Below, one piece after another: positions 7,966 through 15,447 of a stretch of 63,198 bases of DNA (the stretch's first letter is position 1; every line of letters begins with the position of its first letter). Source of the DNA: Rhodospirillaceae bacterium UBA6219 (lineage in GTDB: Bacteria > Pseudomonadota > Alphaproteobacteria > Rhodospirillales > Magnetospirillaceae); NCBI GenBank assembly GCA_002435715.1, contig DISD01000094.1, positions 1 through 63,198 on the forward strand, written 5' to 3'. The notes below the pieces were generated by a model that saw nothing but the letters and a program-made list of their open reading frames with translations, was not told the origin of the DNA and did not search any database. Made by a program: the position numbers and the translations under genes.

Positions 7966-10047
7966 ATGAGCTTGTACGGCGCTCTTTTCTCTGGCGTTTC
8001 CGGTCTGTCGGCACAGTCGTCGGCCATGGGCGCGATCTCGGACAACATCTCGAACGTCAACACCATCGGCTACAAGGGGTCGAAGGTGAACTTCTCGACC
8101 CTGGTCACCAAGCAGGTGTCGTTGACCAACTACTCGCCCGGCGGTGTCCAATCCAAGCCGCGCACCGGCGTCGACGTCCAGGGTCTGCTGCAGGCCACCA
8201 ACTCGTCCACCGACGTGGCCATGTCGGGCCAGGGCTTCTTCATCGTCAACGAAGCCGCCAACCCGCAAGACGGCGACATGTTCGCCTATACCCGTGCCGG
8301 TTCGTTCAAGGTCGACAGCGAAGGCTATCTGCAGAACGTTTCGGGCTGGTACATGCAGGGCTGGCCGTTGATGGGCTGGGACAACTCGACCCAGGCTTCC
8401 ACCGTCACCATCGGCAACGACGTCTATATGAAGGCGTATAAGGACGATGCCGGCGACACCACCTACATCAACGACAACATCGTTTCGGCCACCCATCTGC
8501 AGCCGATCAACATGAACAATATCGGTGGCACCGCGGCGCAGACCCGCAACCTGCGCATGGGCGCCAATCTGCCCAACAGCGCCGACGTGGGCAAGATCTA
8601 CAAGCAGCCGGTGACCATCTATGACAGCTTGGGCGGCGACGCCACCATCCAGTTCAGCTGGTCCAAGGTGGCGCAGAACCGTTGGGATCTGGAAGCCATC
8701 CCGCCGGAAGGCGCCAAGTCGCTGTCGTTGAAGAAGGACAGCAGCACCGTTTACGGTGCCATGGGACGTCTGGATTTCACCGGCACGCCGACCACGGCGG
8801 GTTCGATGAGCATGACCATCAACGCCACCACCTATACCTTCCTGACCAATGCGGGTACCGACGGCGCGACCGCCGGCACCTTCCACACCGACGCTTCGGC
8901 GGCCACCAGCACCGGCACTTTTGTCGACAGCCTGGCCGACGACATCAACAAAACCTTCCAGATGGAATACAACTCGCTGCAGTTGGACCTGTCGGGCGGT
9001 TTGACCAATCCTTCCACTTTGGGGGTGCTGATCGACGGCGCCACCACGACCTTCGCCCTGACCGCCACCACGGCGGACACCGCCGCGGCGTCGTTGAATT
9101 CCAGCAATGCCTTCACCAGTCTGGGACTGAAGGCGGTGGCCAACGGCACCGACCTTCACATCTACAGTGAAGACGCCATGAGCTTCACCATCGCCACCGC
9201 GGCCTCGACCAATCAATTCGCCGCCGTAGCCAGCTGGAGCGATCCTTCCACGGGGACCTCTTCCGTGGTGACCAAGACCACCGACGGCATCACTTATTGT
9301 GAACGGGTGGCGGGTACGGATTCGCTGATTTTCCGCCAACGCGACTCGTCTGACGACATCACCGTTGCCGGTCTTGACACCTTCGATCTGGCCAACGGTA
9401 ATCCGTCCACCTTGCAGGGGCAGGACCCTGCAGCCACTGACGGTTTCACGGTTGGCGCCATCAACATCTCGGGCAGCGTCAACGAGGACGCCATCGAGTT
9501 CAATGGTGACGGCACTCCCAAGCAAATCAACGTCGCCTACATGGACATCGACTGGGCCAACGGTTCCAATGACATGTCGGGTTCGGACTCGGTCGGTGTG
9601 TTCCTGGGGAATCTGGATATCCGCGACGGCATGACCCAGTTGGACGGCGATTACCAGTTGGCGTACTGGAGCCAGAACGGTGCCAAATTCGGTAACTTCG
9701 CCGGCGTGTCCATTGGTTCCGACGGCGTCGTCACCGCGCTTTTCGACAATGGTGTGACCCGCCCGGTGTTCCAGGTTCCGGTCGCCACCTTCGTCAATCC
9801 CAACGGCATGCAAAGCCTGTCGGGCAACGTGTTCATCGCCACCGATTATTCGGGCGAACCCACTTTGCGCACCGCCGGTTCCGCCGGCGCCGGCCAGGTC
9901 AACGCCTCGTCGCTGGAAGCCTCGACCGTCGACATCGGTGAGGAATTCACCAACATGATCGTCACCCAGCGCGCCTATTCGGCCGCCGCCAAGATCATCA
10001 CCACCGCCGACCAGATGTTGGACGAACTGGTCAACATCAAGCGTTAA
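7966..10047 (+). CDS. flgE: Flagellar hook protein FlgE
   Basis: FlgE polymerises into the flagellar hook, outside the cell. The 693-residue protein has the flagellar rod/hook N-terminal motif (GALFSGVSGLSAQSSAMG, then ISDNISNVNTIGYKGSKVNF) and the matching C-terminal coiled segment (SSLEASTVDIGEEFTNMIVT, then a helix ending DQMLDELVNIKR). It is much longer than the roughly 400-residue enterobacterial FlgE. The extra length lies in the central surface-exposed domains (about 220-560, Thr/Ala/Ser-rich), as seen in other large hook proteins. A strong AGGAGG stands seven bases before the ATG. A rho-independent terminator follows directly. Confidence 0.95.
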   Translation: MSLYGALFSGVSGLSAQSSAMGAISDNISNVNTIGYKGSKVNFSTLVTKQVSLTNYSPGGVQSKPRTGVDVQGLLQATNSSTDVAMSGQGFFIVNEAANPQDGDMFAYTRAGSFKVDSEGYLQNVSGWYMQGWPLMGWDNSTQASTVTIGNDVYMKAYKDDAGDTTYINDNIVSATHLQPINMNNIGGTAAQTRNLRMGANLPNSADVGKIYKQPVTIYDSLGGDATIQFSWSKVAQNRWDLEAIPPEGAKSLSLKKDSSTVYGAMGRLDFTGTPTTAGSMSMTINATTYTFLTNAGTDGATAGTFHTDASAATSTGTFVDSLADDINKTFQMEYNSLQLDLSGGLTNPSTLGVLIDGATTTFALTATTADTAAASLNSSNAFTSLGLKAVANGTDLHIYSEDAMSFTIATAASTNQFAAVASWSDPSTGTSSVVTKTTDGITYCERVAGTDSLIFRQRDSSDDITVAGLDTFDLANGNPSTLQGQDPAATDGFTVGAINISGSVNEDAIEFNGDGTPKQINVAYMDIDWANGSNDMSGSDSVGVFLGNLDIRDGMTQLDGDYQLAYWSQNGAKFGNFAGVSIGSDGVVTALFDNGVTRPVFQVPVATFVNPNGMQSLSGNVFIATDYSGEPTLRTAGSAGAGQVNASSLEASTVDIGEEFTNMIVTQRAYSAAAKIITTADQMLDELVNIKR

Positions 10048-10068
10048 GTTTACCGCGCAAACTAAGAC

Positions 10069-10102
10069 GACCGGTCCCCAGAATGGGGGCCGGTCTTTTT
10101 TT
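10069..10102 (+). terminator. Rho-independent terminator of the fliK-flgD-flgE operon
   Basis: The arms GACCGGTCCCC (10069-10079) and GGGGGCCGGTC (10085-10095) pair over 11 positions with one G-T, around the loop AGAAT, and run into TTTTTTT. It lies 22 bases past the flgE stop. Confidence 0.9.
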
Positions 10103-10115
10103 GCGCGTGCGCCGC

Positions 10116-10192
10116 CTTGTTTGGGCCGAAGGCCGCCCGTGCCGGGCCTGCTCAGACGCCGCGCGGGCTTGTTTGGGTCGAGGGCCGCGCGT
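10116..10192. repeat. Imperfect 25-bp direct repeat between flgE and fliF
   Basis: Two copies (10116-10140 and 10168-10192) of CTTGTTTGGGYCGARGGCCG plus SCGT agree at 22 of 25 positions and start 52 bases apart. They lie after the flgE terminator and before fliF. Neither copy encodes anything evident. Each also holds a GG-N10-GC, but the -12 box is poor for sigma-54. Confidence 0.6.
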
Positions 10193-10206
10193 CGCGCGAA
10201 ACACTC

Positions 10207-10227
10207 ACCCGGCAAAGATTGCCGGGT
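10207..10227. promoter_or_regulatory. Perfect 21-bp dyad before fliF, candidate FlbD site
   Basis: ACCCGGCAA-AGA-TTGCCGGGT is perfectly symmetric. It contains the CCGGCA-N5-TGCC core that is also found upstream of the fliK sigma-54 promoter. It has no T run, so it is more likely a protein-binding site than a terminator. The site is about 90-105 bases before the favoured fliF start. Confidence 0.5.
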
Positions 10228-10313
10228 ATTAACCATCCTTAAAAGCTTGCGGGATTACCTTGCCAGGGTTGGGCAATGTGCCCGCCCCGCTGGCCGATTG
10301 GGATGTACTCGAC

Positions 10314-11975
10314 GTGAACGCCTTTATGCAGATGATGCGTGGCCTTGGGCCCATGCGCCTGGCGGCGATCGCCGGCGTCGGCGTGTCGATCCTGGGCTTC
10401 TTCATCTATCTGATGAGCCGCGTCGCCGCGCCGCAGATGGAATTGCTGTATGGCGAGCTCGAGATGGGCGATTCCAAAGCCATCGTCGAAAAGCTGTCGG
10501 CCGAAAAGGTTCCCTTCGAAGTCCGTAAGGACGGCGCCGAAATCTGGGTGCCCAAGGACCGCAAGAACGAGTTGCGGGTGCGCATGGCCGAACAGGCCAT
10601 GCCGGCGGTGGGCCGGGTCGCCGGTTATGAATTGTTCGACAAGCAAGATGCCCTGTCGTCCACCAGCTTCCAGCAGAACATCAATTACGTCCGTGCCCTG
10701 GAAGGCGAACTCAGCCGTACCATCCGCTCCATCGACAAGGTCAAGGTGGCCCGTGTCCATCTGGTGCTGCCCAAGCGCGAGGCTTTCGCCCGCGAAGCCA
10801 ACGAACCTTCCGCCTCGGTGATCCTGAAGATGCAAGGGGCGGCGCGCCTGGACAAGGGCCAGGTGACCGCCATCCAGCATCTGATCGCCGCCGCCGTTCC
10901 CAAGATGAAGCCCAACCGCATCTCCATCGTCGACGACAAGGGGACACTGCTGGCCAAGGGCTATGACAACGACCAGGAACTGGCCGCCGAAAACGCCGAA
11001 AGCCTGAAGATGAACACCGAGGGCCGCTTGGCCCGGACCATCGAAGGCATGCTGGAACGCTCCCTGGGGGCGGGCCGCGTCCGTGCCGAAGTGTCGGTGG
11101 AAATGGACATGTCGCGCGCGGTCACCACCGAAGAGACCTATGACCCCGACAGCCGCGTGGTGCGCAGCCAGGTCACCGTCAACGAGAACGAGGAAAGCAG
11201 CGACGGCGAGCCGCCCAACGTGTCGGTCACCAACAACCTGCCCGACCCCAACGCGTCTTCCAATTCGTCCAACCGGTCGTCGTCCAAATCGGGCAAGACC
11301 CAGGAAACCACCAATTACGAGATCTCGAAGAAGGTCAAGAACACGGTGCGTGAAATGGGCGAGGTGCGCCGCATCACCGCCGCCGTGCTGGTGGACGGTG
11401 TCTATGACGTCGGCGCCGACGGCAAGAAGACCTATCGCGACCGCACCCCGGAAGAACTGGCCAAGCTGGAAGAGCTGGTTCGCAATTCCATCGGCTTTGA
11501 CCGCACCCGCCAGGATCAGGTCAAGGTGGTGTCCATGCAATTCGCCGGCGGCGAAGAACAATACGCCGCCGAGGAACCGGGCGAGTTCATCTTCGGCATG
11601 CGTCGCGACTTCGTCGAAAAGATCGCGTCCAATCTGGGCCTGTCCATCGTCGCCATCCTGTTCCTGCTGCTGGTGCTGCGTCCGCTCATCGGTCGCGCCA
11701 TCGAAAGCATGCAAGGTCAGGTCGGCCCCGATGGTCGCCGTCTGCTGACCGCCGACGGTTCCGGCGTGCCGCAACTGGCCGGCCCCGGCGCGCCGGCCAT
11801 GCCGGCCCCGGCCCTGGGCGGCGAGGAAGAAGTGATCGCCGACGAACTGATCGATATCGACAAGGTGGAAGGCCGCGTCAAGGCGTCGTCCATCCGTAAG
11901 ATCGGCGAAATCGTCGACAAGCATCCGGAAGAGGCTTTGTCCATCATCCGCAACTGGCTTTACCAGGAAGCGTAA
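10314..11975 (+). CDS. fliF: Flagellar MS-ring protein FliF
   Basis: FliF forms the membrane MS ring on which the basal body and switch are built. The favoured start, GTG at 10314, gives 553 residues beginning VNAFMQMMRGLGPMRLAA, close to the usual FliF start; a TTG at 10260 would add 18 residues. A first membrane helix (about 16-38) is followed by the ring-building domains (LLYGELEMGDSKAIVEKL; VKVARVHLVLPKREAF near residue 145). A Ser/Asn-rich stretch (about 310-330) comes next, then a second helix (about 445-467). The acidic C-terminal tail ends IRNWLYQEA, the segment that binds FliG. It heads the second flagellar operon and lies 18 bases before fliG. Confidence 0.94.
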   Translation: MNAFMQMMRGLGPMRLAAIAGVGVSILGFFIYLMSRVAAPQMELLYGELEMGDSKAIVEKLSAEKVPFEVRKDGAEIWVPKDRKNELRVRMAEQAMPAVGRVAGYELFDKQDALSSTSFQQNINYVRALEGELSRTIRSIDKVKVARVHLVLPKREAFAREANEPSASVILKMQGAARLDKGQVTAIQHLIAAAVPKMKPNRISIVDDKGTLLAKGYDNDQELAAENAESLKMNTEGRLARTIEGMLERSLGAGRVRAEVSVEMDMSRAVTTEETYDPDSRVVRSQVTVNENEESSDGEPPNVSVTNNLPDPNASSNSSNRSSSKSGKTQETTNYEISKKVKNTVREMGEVRRITAAVLVDGVYDVGADGKKTYRDRTPEELAKLEELVRNSIGFDRTRQDQVKVVSMQFAGGEEQYAAEEPGEFIFGMRRDFVEKIASNLGLSIVAILFLLLVLRPLIGRAIESMQGQVGPDGRRLLTADGSGVPQLAGPGAPAMPAPALGGEEEVIADELIDIDKVEGRVKASSIRKIGEIVDKHPEEALSIIRNWLYQEA

Positions 11976-11993
11976 GCTTAGGAGTCCCCCGCC

Positions 11994-13013
11994 ATGGCCC
12001 GCGTGAAAGAGGATTACCGTTCGCTGAGCGGCCCGCAGAAAGCCGGCATCATGATGCTGTCCTTGGGTGAAGAGCATTCGGTCAAGCTGTTCTCGATGAT
12101 GGGCGACGACGAGATCAAGGAACTGTCCCAGGTGATGGCATCCTTGGGCACGGTGTCGTCGTCGATCGTCGAACGCCTGTTCGTGGAATTCGCCGACCAG
12201 TTGTCGTCCACCGGCTCGCTGGTGGGCTCGGTCGACACCACCGAACGCCTGCTGATGAAGTCGCTGCCGAAAGATCGCGTGCAGCAGATCCTGGAAGAAA
12301 TCCGCGGCCCCGCCGGCCGCACCATGTGGGACAAGCTGGGCAACGTCAACGAACAGGTTCTGGCCAATTACCTGAAGAACGAATACCCGCAGACCGTCGC
12401 CGTGGTCATCGCCAAGATCAAGCCCGACCATGCGGCCCGCGTGCTGTCGATCCTGCCGGAAAACTTCGCCATGGAAGTGGTGATGCGTATGCTGCGTATG
12501 GAAGCGGTGCAAAAGGAAGTGCTGGATGGCGTGGAAAAGACCCTGCGCACCGAGTTCATGACCAATTTGGCCCGGACCCAGCGTCGCGACGCCCACGAAA
12601 TGATGGCCGACATCTTCAACAACCTGGACCGCAACGCGGAAAACCGCTTCATGTCGGCCCTGGAAGAACGCAACCGCGAATCGGCGGAAAAGATCAAGGC
12701 GCTGATGTTCACCTTCGAGGATCTGGTGCGCCTGGATGCCGCCGGTGTCCAGACCCTGCTGCGTCAGGTGGAAAAGGACAAGCTGGCCCTGGCGCTCAAG
12801 GGCGCTTCCGATGCGGTCAAGGATCTGTTCTTCAAGAACATGTCGGAACGTGCCGGCAAGATGCTGAGGGAAGACATGGAGGCCCAAGGCCCGGTCCGTC
12901 TGCGCGATGTCGATCAGGCTCAGGCGCTGATCGTGGTCATGGCCAAGGAACTGGCGGCGTCCGGCCAGATCGTCATTTCCGAAGGCCGCGAAGAAGACGA
13001 GTTGGTGTACTAA
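11994..13013 (+). CDS. fliG: Flagellar motor switch protein FliG
   Basis: FliG couples the MS ring to the C ring and takes torque from the MotA stator. The 339-residue protein has the full family length. Its N-terminal domain (LSGPQKAGIMMLSLGEEHS) binds FliF. The middle domain carries the EHPQ-like motif in the form KNEYPQTVAVVIAKI near residue 128. The C-terminal domain has the charged torque helix, seen in IKALMFTFEDLVRLDAAGVQ near residue 240. TAGGAG precedes the ATG. It sits in the fliF-fliG-fliH order found in many bacteria. Confidence 0.97.
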   Translation: MARVKEDYRSLSGPQKAGIMMLSLGEEHSVKLFSMMGDDEIKELSQVMASLGTVSSSIVERLFVEFADQLSSTGSLVGSVDTTERLLMKSLPKDRVQQILEEIRGPAGRTMWDKLGNVNEQVLANYLKNEYPQTVAVVIAKIKPDHAARVLSILPENFAMEVVMRMLRMEAVQKEVLDGVEKTLRTEFMTNLARTQRRDAHEMMADIFNNLDRNAENRFMSALEERNRESAEKIKALMFTFEDLVRLDAAGVQTLLRQVEKDKLALALKGASDAVKDLFFKNMSERAGKMLREDMEAQGPVRLRDVDQAQALIVVMAKELAASGQIVISEGREEDELVY

Positions 13014-13016
13014 GCC

Positions 13017-13697
13017 ATGGGCGAACGCAAATACATGTTCGACCTGGATTTCGACCATCCGCATCCCGAAAAGCCGGCGGTGCCGGAAATGGAATCCGAG
13101 GTCGAGCCCGAGCCCGAGGCGGAACCGCCGCCGCCCATGTTCTCGGAAGAGGAATTGCTGCTGACCCGCGAGGCGGCTTATGCCGAAGGTCACGAAGCCG
13201 GCATGGCCGAGGCCTCGGCGGCAACCGAACGGGCCTTGGCGGTGGCGGTTACCACCCTGACCCAGCAGATGGATCAGGTGCACCGCCAGCAGGAAGAAGC
13301 CAACGACGCCAATGCGCGGGCCGCTGTGCGGGTGGCCATGTCGATTTTGAAGAAGATGTTGCCCGCCGCCTGCGAGGCCCACGCTTTCGAGGAAGTGACA
13401 CGGGTGGTGGAGGAAGTGGTCGGCCACGTGCTGGACGAACCGCGCATCATCGTGCGTGTCGCCGCGCCCCTGGTGGACGGGGTGCGGGAACAATTGGAAG
13501 CGGTGGTCCAAGGCCGCGGCTTCGAGGGCCGCGTGGTGGTGCAAGCCGACGACCGGTTGGATTTGGGCGATTGCCGGGTGGAATGGACCGATGGCGGCGC
13601 CGAACGGGATCAGGCGCGGCTGATGGCGGATATCGAGGCGGCGGTGGAACACGCCTTGGCGCCGCCGGAACGTCGGCGGGAAAGTGATGCGGAATAA
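13017..13697 (+). CDS. fliH: Flagellar assembly protein FliH (FlbE-like)
   Basis: FliH is the cytoplasmic regulator of the export ATPase FliI and links it to the C ring through FliN. The 226-residue protein starts three bases after the fliG stop. It has an acidic, Pro/Glu-rich N-terminal linker (about 20-45), a helical part (EGHEAGMAEASAATERAL) typical of FliH/V-ATPase E-type stalks, and a C-terminal globular part with RIIVRVAAPLVDGVREQLEA and RLDLGDCRVEWTDGG. The last pattern is characteristic of FliH/YscL. No fliI gene is in the window. Sequence conservation in this family is low, so the call also rests on its place between fliG and fliN. Confidence 0.85.
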   Translation: MGERKYMFDLDFDHPHPEKPAVPEMESEVEPEPEAEPPPPMFSEEELLLTREAAYAEGHEAGMAEASAATERALAVAVTTLTQQMDQVHRQQEEANDANARAAVRVAMSILKKMLPAACEAHAFEEVTRVVEEVVGHVLDEPRIIVRVAAPLVDGVREQLEAVVQGRGFEGRVVVQADDRLDLGDCRVEWTDGGAERDQARLMADIEAAVEHALAPPERRRESDAE

Positions 13698-13728
13698 ACC
13701 GGCAAAGGCCGGTTTCGGAGGGTAGGAC

Positions 13729-14052
13729 ATGGCCGATTTCGAACTGAACGACTTCAATCCTGAAAGCGACAGCCGCGCTCAGGAACTGGTGGAAGGGCCG
13801 CGCTCGGCCCGCGACCTGGAAGCCGTCTACGACATCCCGGTGCAGGTTTCGGCCGTGCTGGGCAAGGCCAACATGCAGGTCAACCAATTGCTGAAACTGG
13901 GACGCGGCGCGGTGGTCGAACTGGACCGTAAAGTGGGCGAGGCCATCGACATCTACGTCAACAACCGACTGGTGGCGCGTGGCGAAGTGGTGGTGGTGGA
14001 AGATCGCCTGGGCGTGACCATGACCGAAATCATCAAGACCGACCGCGGCTAA
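13729..14052 (+). CDS. fliN: Flagellar motor switch protein FliN
   Basis: FliN forms the lower rim of the C ring and docks FliH. The 107 residues comprise a short N-terminal tail and one SpoA (surface presentation of antigens) domain at about 28-105, with IPVQVSAVLGKANMQVNQLL, VELDRKVGEAIDIYVNN and LVARGEVVVVEDRLGVTMTE. The length is that of the shorter FliN proteins. GGAGGGTAGGAC precedes the ATG. fliM is not in the window, so the rest of the switch lies elsewhere. Confidence 0.95.
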   Translation: MADFELNDFNPESDSRAQELVEGPRSARDLEAVYDIPVQVSAVLGKANMQVNQLLKLGRGAVVELDRKVGEAIDIYVNNRLVARGEVVVVEDRLGVTMTEIIKTDRG

Positions 14053-14062
14053 GGGGGCAGGG

Positions 14063-15430
14063 ATGCGACTTCTGATCATCGGCGCCATGGACGGCCAGAT
14101 CGGTGCCGCCAGCCAGATCGCCATGGCGCGCGGCGCCAAGGTCAGTATCGCCGACGATGTCGACCAGGGACTGGAATTCCTGCGTGGCCAGGGCGCCGAT
14201 TTGGTCATGGTCGACGTGCGCCGCGACGTGCACCGTCTGATCGAATGTCTGGAAAGTGAACGCATTACCCTGCCGGTGATCGCCTGCGGTATCGAGAACG
14301 ACACCCAGGCGGCGGTGCGCGCCATCAAGGCCGGTGCCAAGGAATACATCCCGCTGCCCCCCGACGCCGAGCTGATCGCCGCTGTCCTGGCCGCCGTCAC
14401 CGACGACAATCATGCCATCGTCTATAAAGACCCGCGCATGACCCAGACCATGAAACTGGCCGAACAGGTGGCCGGGTCCCATGCGTCGATCCTGGTGACC
14501 GGCGAATCGGGCACCGGTAAGGAATTGATGGCGCGGTTCATCCACAACAAGTCGCCCCGCGCCAAGGGCCGTTTCGTCGCCGTCAATTGCGCCGCCATCC
14601 CGGAAAACCTGTTGGAAAGCGAATTGTTCGGCCATGAAAAGGGGGCCTTCACCGGCGCCGTGGCCCGGCGCATCGGCAAGTTCGAGGAAGCCAGTGGCGG
14701 CACCTTGCTGTTGGACGAAATCTCGGAAATGGACATTCGCCTGCAGGCCAAGCTGCTGCGTGCCATCCAGGAACGCGAAATCGACCGTGTCGGCGGCAGC
14801 CAGCCGGTCAAGGTGGACGTGCGCATCGTCGCCACCTCGAACCGCAACCTGGAAGAATATGTGCGCCAGGGCGGTTTCCGCGAGGATCTGTTCTATCGCC
14901 TGAACGTGGTCAATCTGGCGCTGCCGTCCTTGCGCGAACGTCCGTTGGACATTCCCATCCTGGCCGAACATTTCGCCCGCAAATATGCCGACGTGAACGG
15001 CGTGCCGCCGCGGCCGCTGACGGCCGAGGCCCGGCAGATGCTGGTGCGCCATGGCTGGCGCGGCAACGTGCGCGAGCTGGAAAACACCATGCATCGCGCC
15101 GTGTTGCTGGCGTCGGGCAACGAAATCGGGCCTGACGCCATCATGCTGACCGGGGCGCCCTTGGGCGGAGTCCAGGATCCCATGGTGGCGCAAGTGGCGC
15201 AGACCGCCCAATCGGTGGTCGGCGCCTCGGCGGCGTCCCTGGTGGGCAAGACGGTGGCCGAGGTCGAGCGCGAGCTGATCATCGACACGCTTTCCCATTG
15301 CCTGGGCAACCGCACCCATGCGGCCAACATTCTGGGCATCTCGATCCGCACGCTCAGGAACAAGCTGAAGCAATATTCCGAAGAAGGGGTGGCGGTGCCG
15401 CCCCCGGCCGGCGGCGAGCCGGCCTATTGA
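14063..15430 (+). CDS. flbD: Sigma-54-dependent flagellar transcription activator FlbD
   Basis: FlbD activates sigma-54 promoters of late flagellar genes. The 455-residue protein has a receiver-like N-terminal domain (about 1-115), an AAA+ domain with Walker A GESGTGKE (about 147-154), the sigma-54 contact loop GAFTGA (about 195-200) and Walker B LLLDEIS, and a Fis-type helix-turn-helix at the end (NRTHAANILGISIRTLRNKL). The receiver lacks the usual acidic pair near its start (LLIIGAMDGQ), as expected for FlbD, which is not controlled by standard phosphorelay. It lies between fliN and flhA. Its likely targets include the promoter at 5563-5578. Confidence 0.92.
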   Translation: MRLLIIGAMDGQIGAASQIAMARGAKVSIADDVDQGLEFLRGQGADLVMVDVRRDVHRLIECLESERITLPVIACGIENDTQAAVRAIKAGAKEYIPLPPDAELIAAVLAAVTDDNHAIVYKDPRMTQTMKLAEQVAGSHASILVTGESGTGKELMARFIHNKSPRAKGRFVAVNCAAIPENLLESELFGHEKGAFTGAVARRIGKFEEASGGTLLLDEISEMDIRLQAKLLRAIQEREIDRVGGSQPVKVDVRIVATSNRNLEEYVRQGGFREDLFYRLNVVNLALPSLRERPLDIPILAEHFARKYADVNGVPPRPLTAEARQMLVRHGWRGNVRELENTMHRAVLLASGNEIGPDAIMLTGAPLGGVQDPMVAQVAQTAQSVVGASAASLVGKTVAEVERELIIDTLSHCLGNRTHAANILGISIRTLRNKLKQYSEEGVAVPPPAGGEPAY

Positions 15431-15447
15431 TGGGGTGGATGTGACCA

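Noticed and set aside
10116..10192. The direct repeats as tandem sigma-54 promoters or as a CRISPR fragment
   Set aside because: GG-N10-GC spacing is present, but the -12 box reads CCGC instead of TTGC. Two imperfect copies do not make a CRISPR array.
6781..10236. A 1151-codon open frame on the minus strand opposite fliK, flgD and flgE
   Set aside because: It is the antisense shadow of high-GC coding DNA. It has His/Gly/Arg-rich composition, no domain, and crosses a terminator and three well-supported genes.
10239..13757. A 1172-codon minus-strand open frame opposite fliF, fliG and fliH
   Set aside because: Same antisense shadow effect; no ribosome site or family features.
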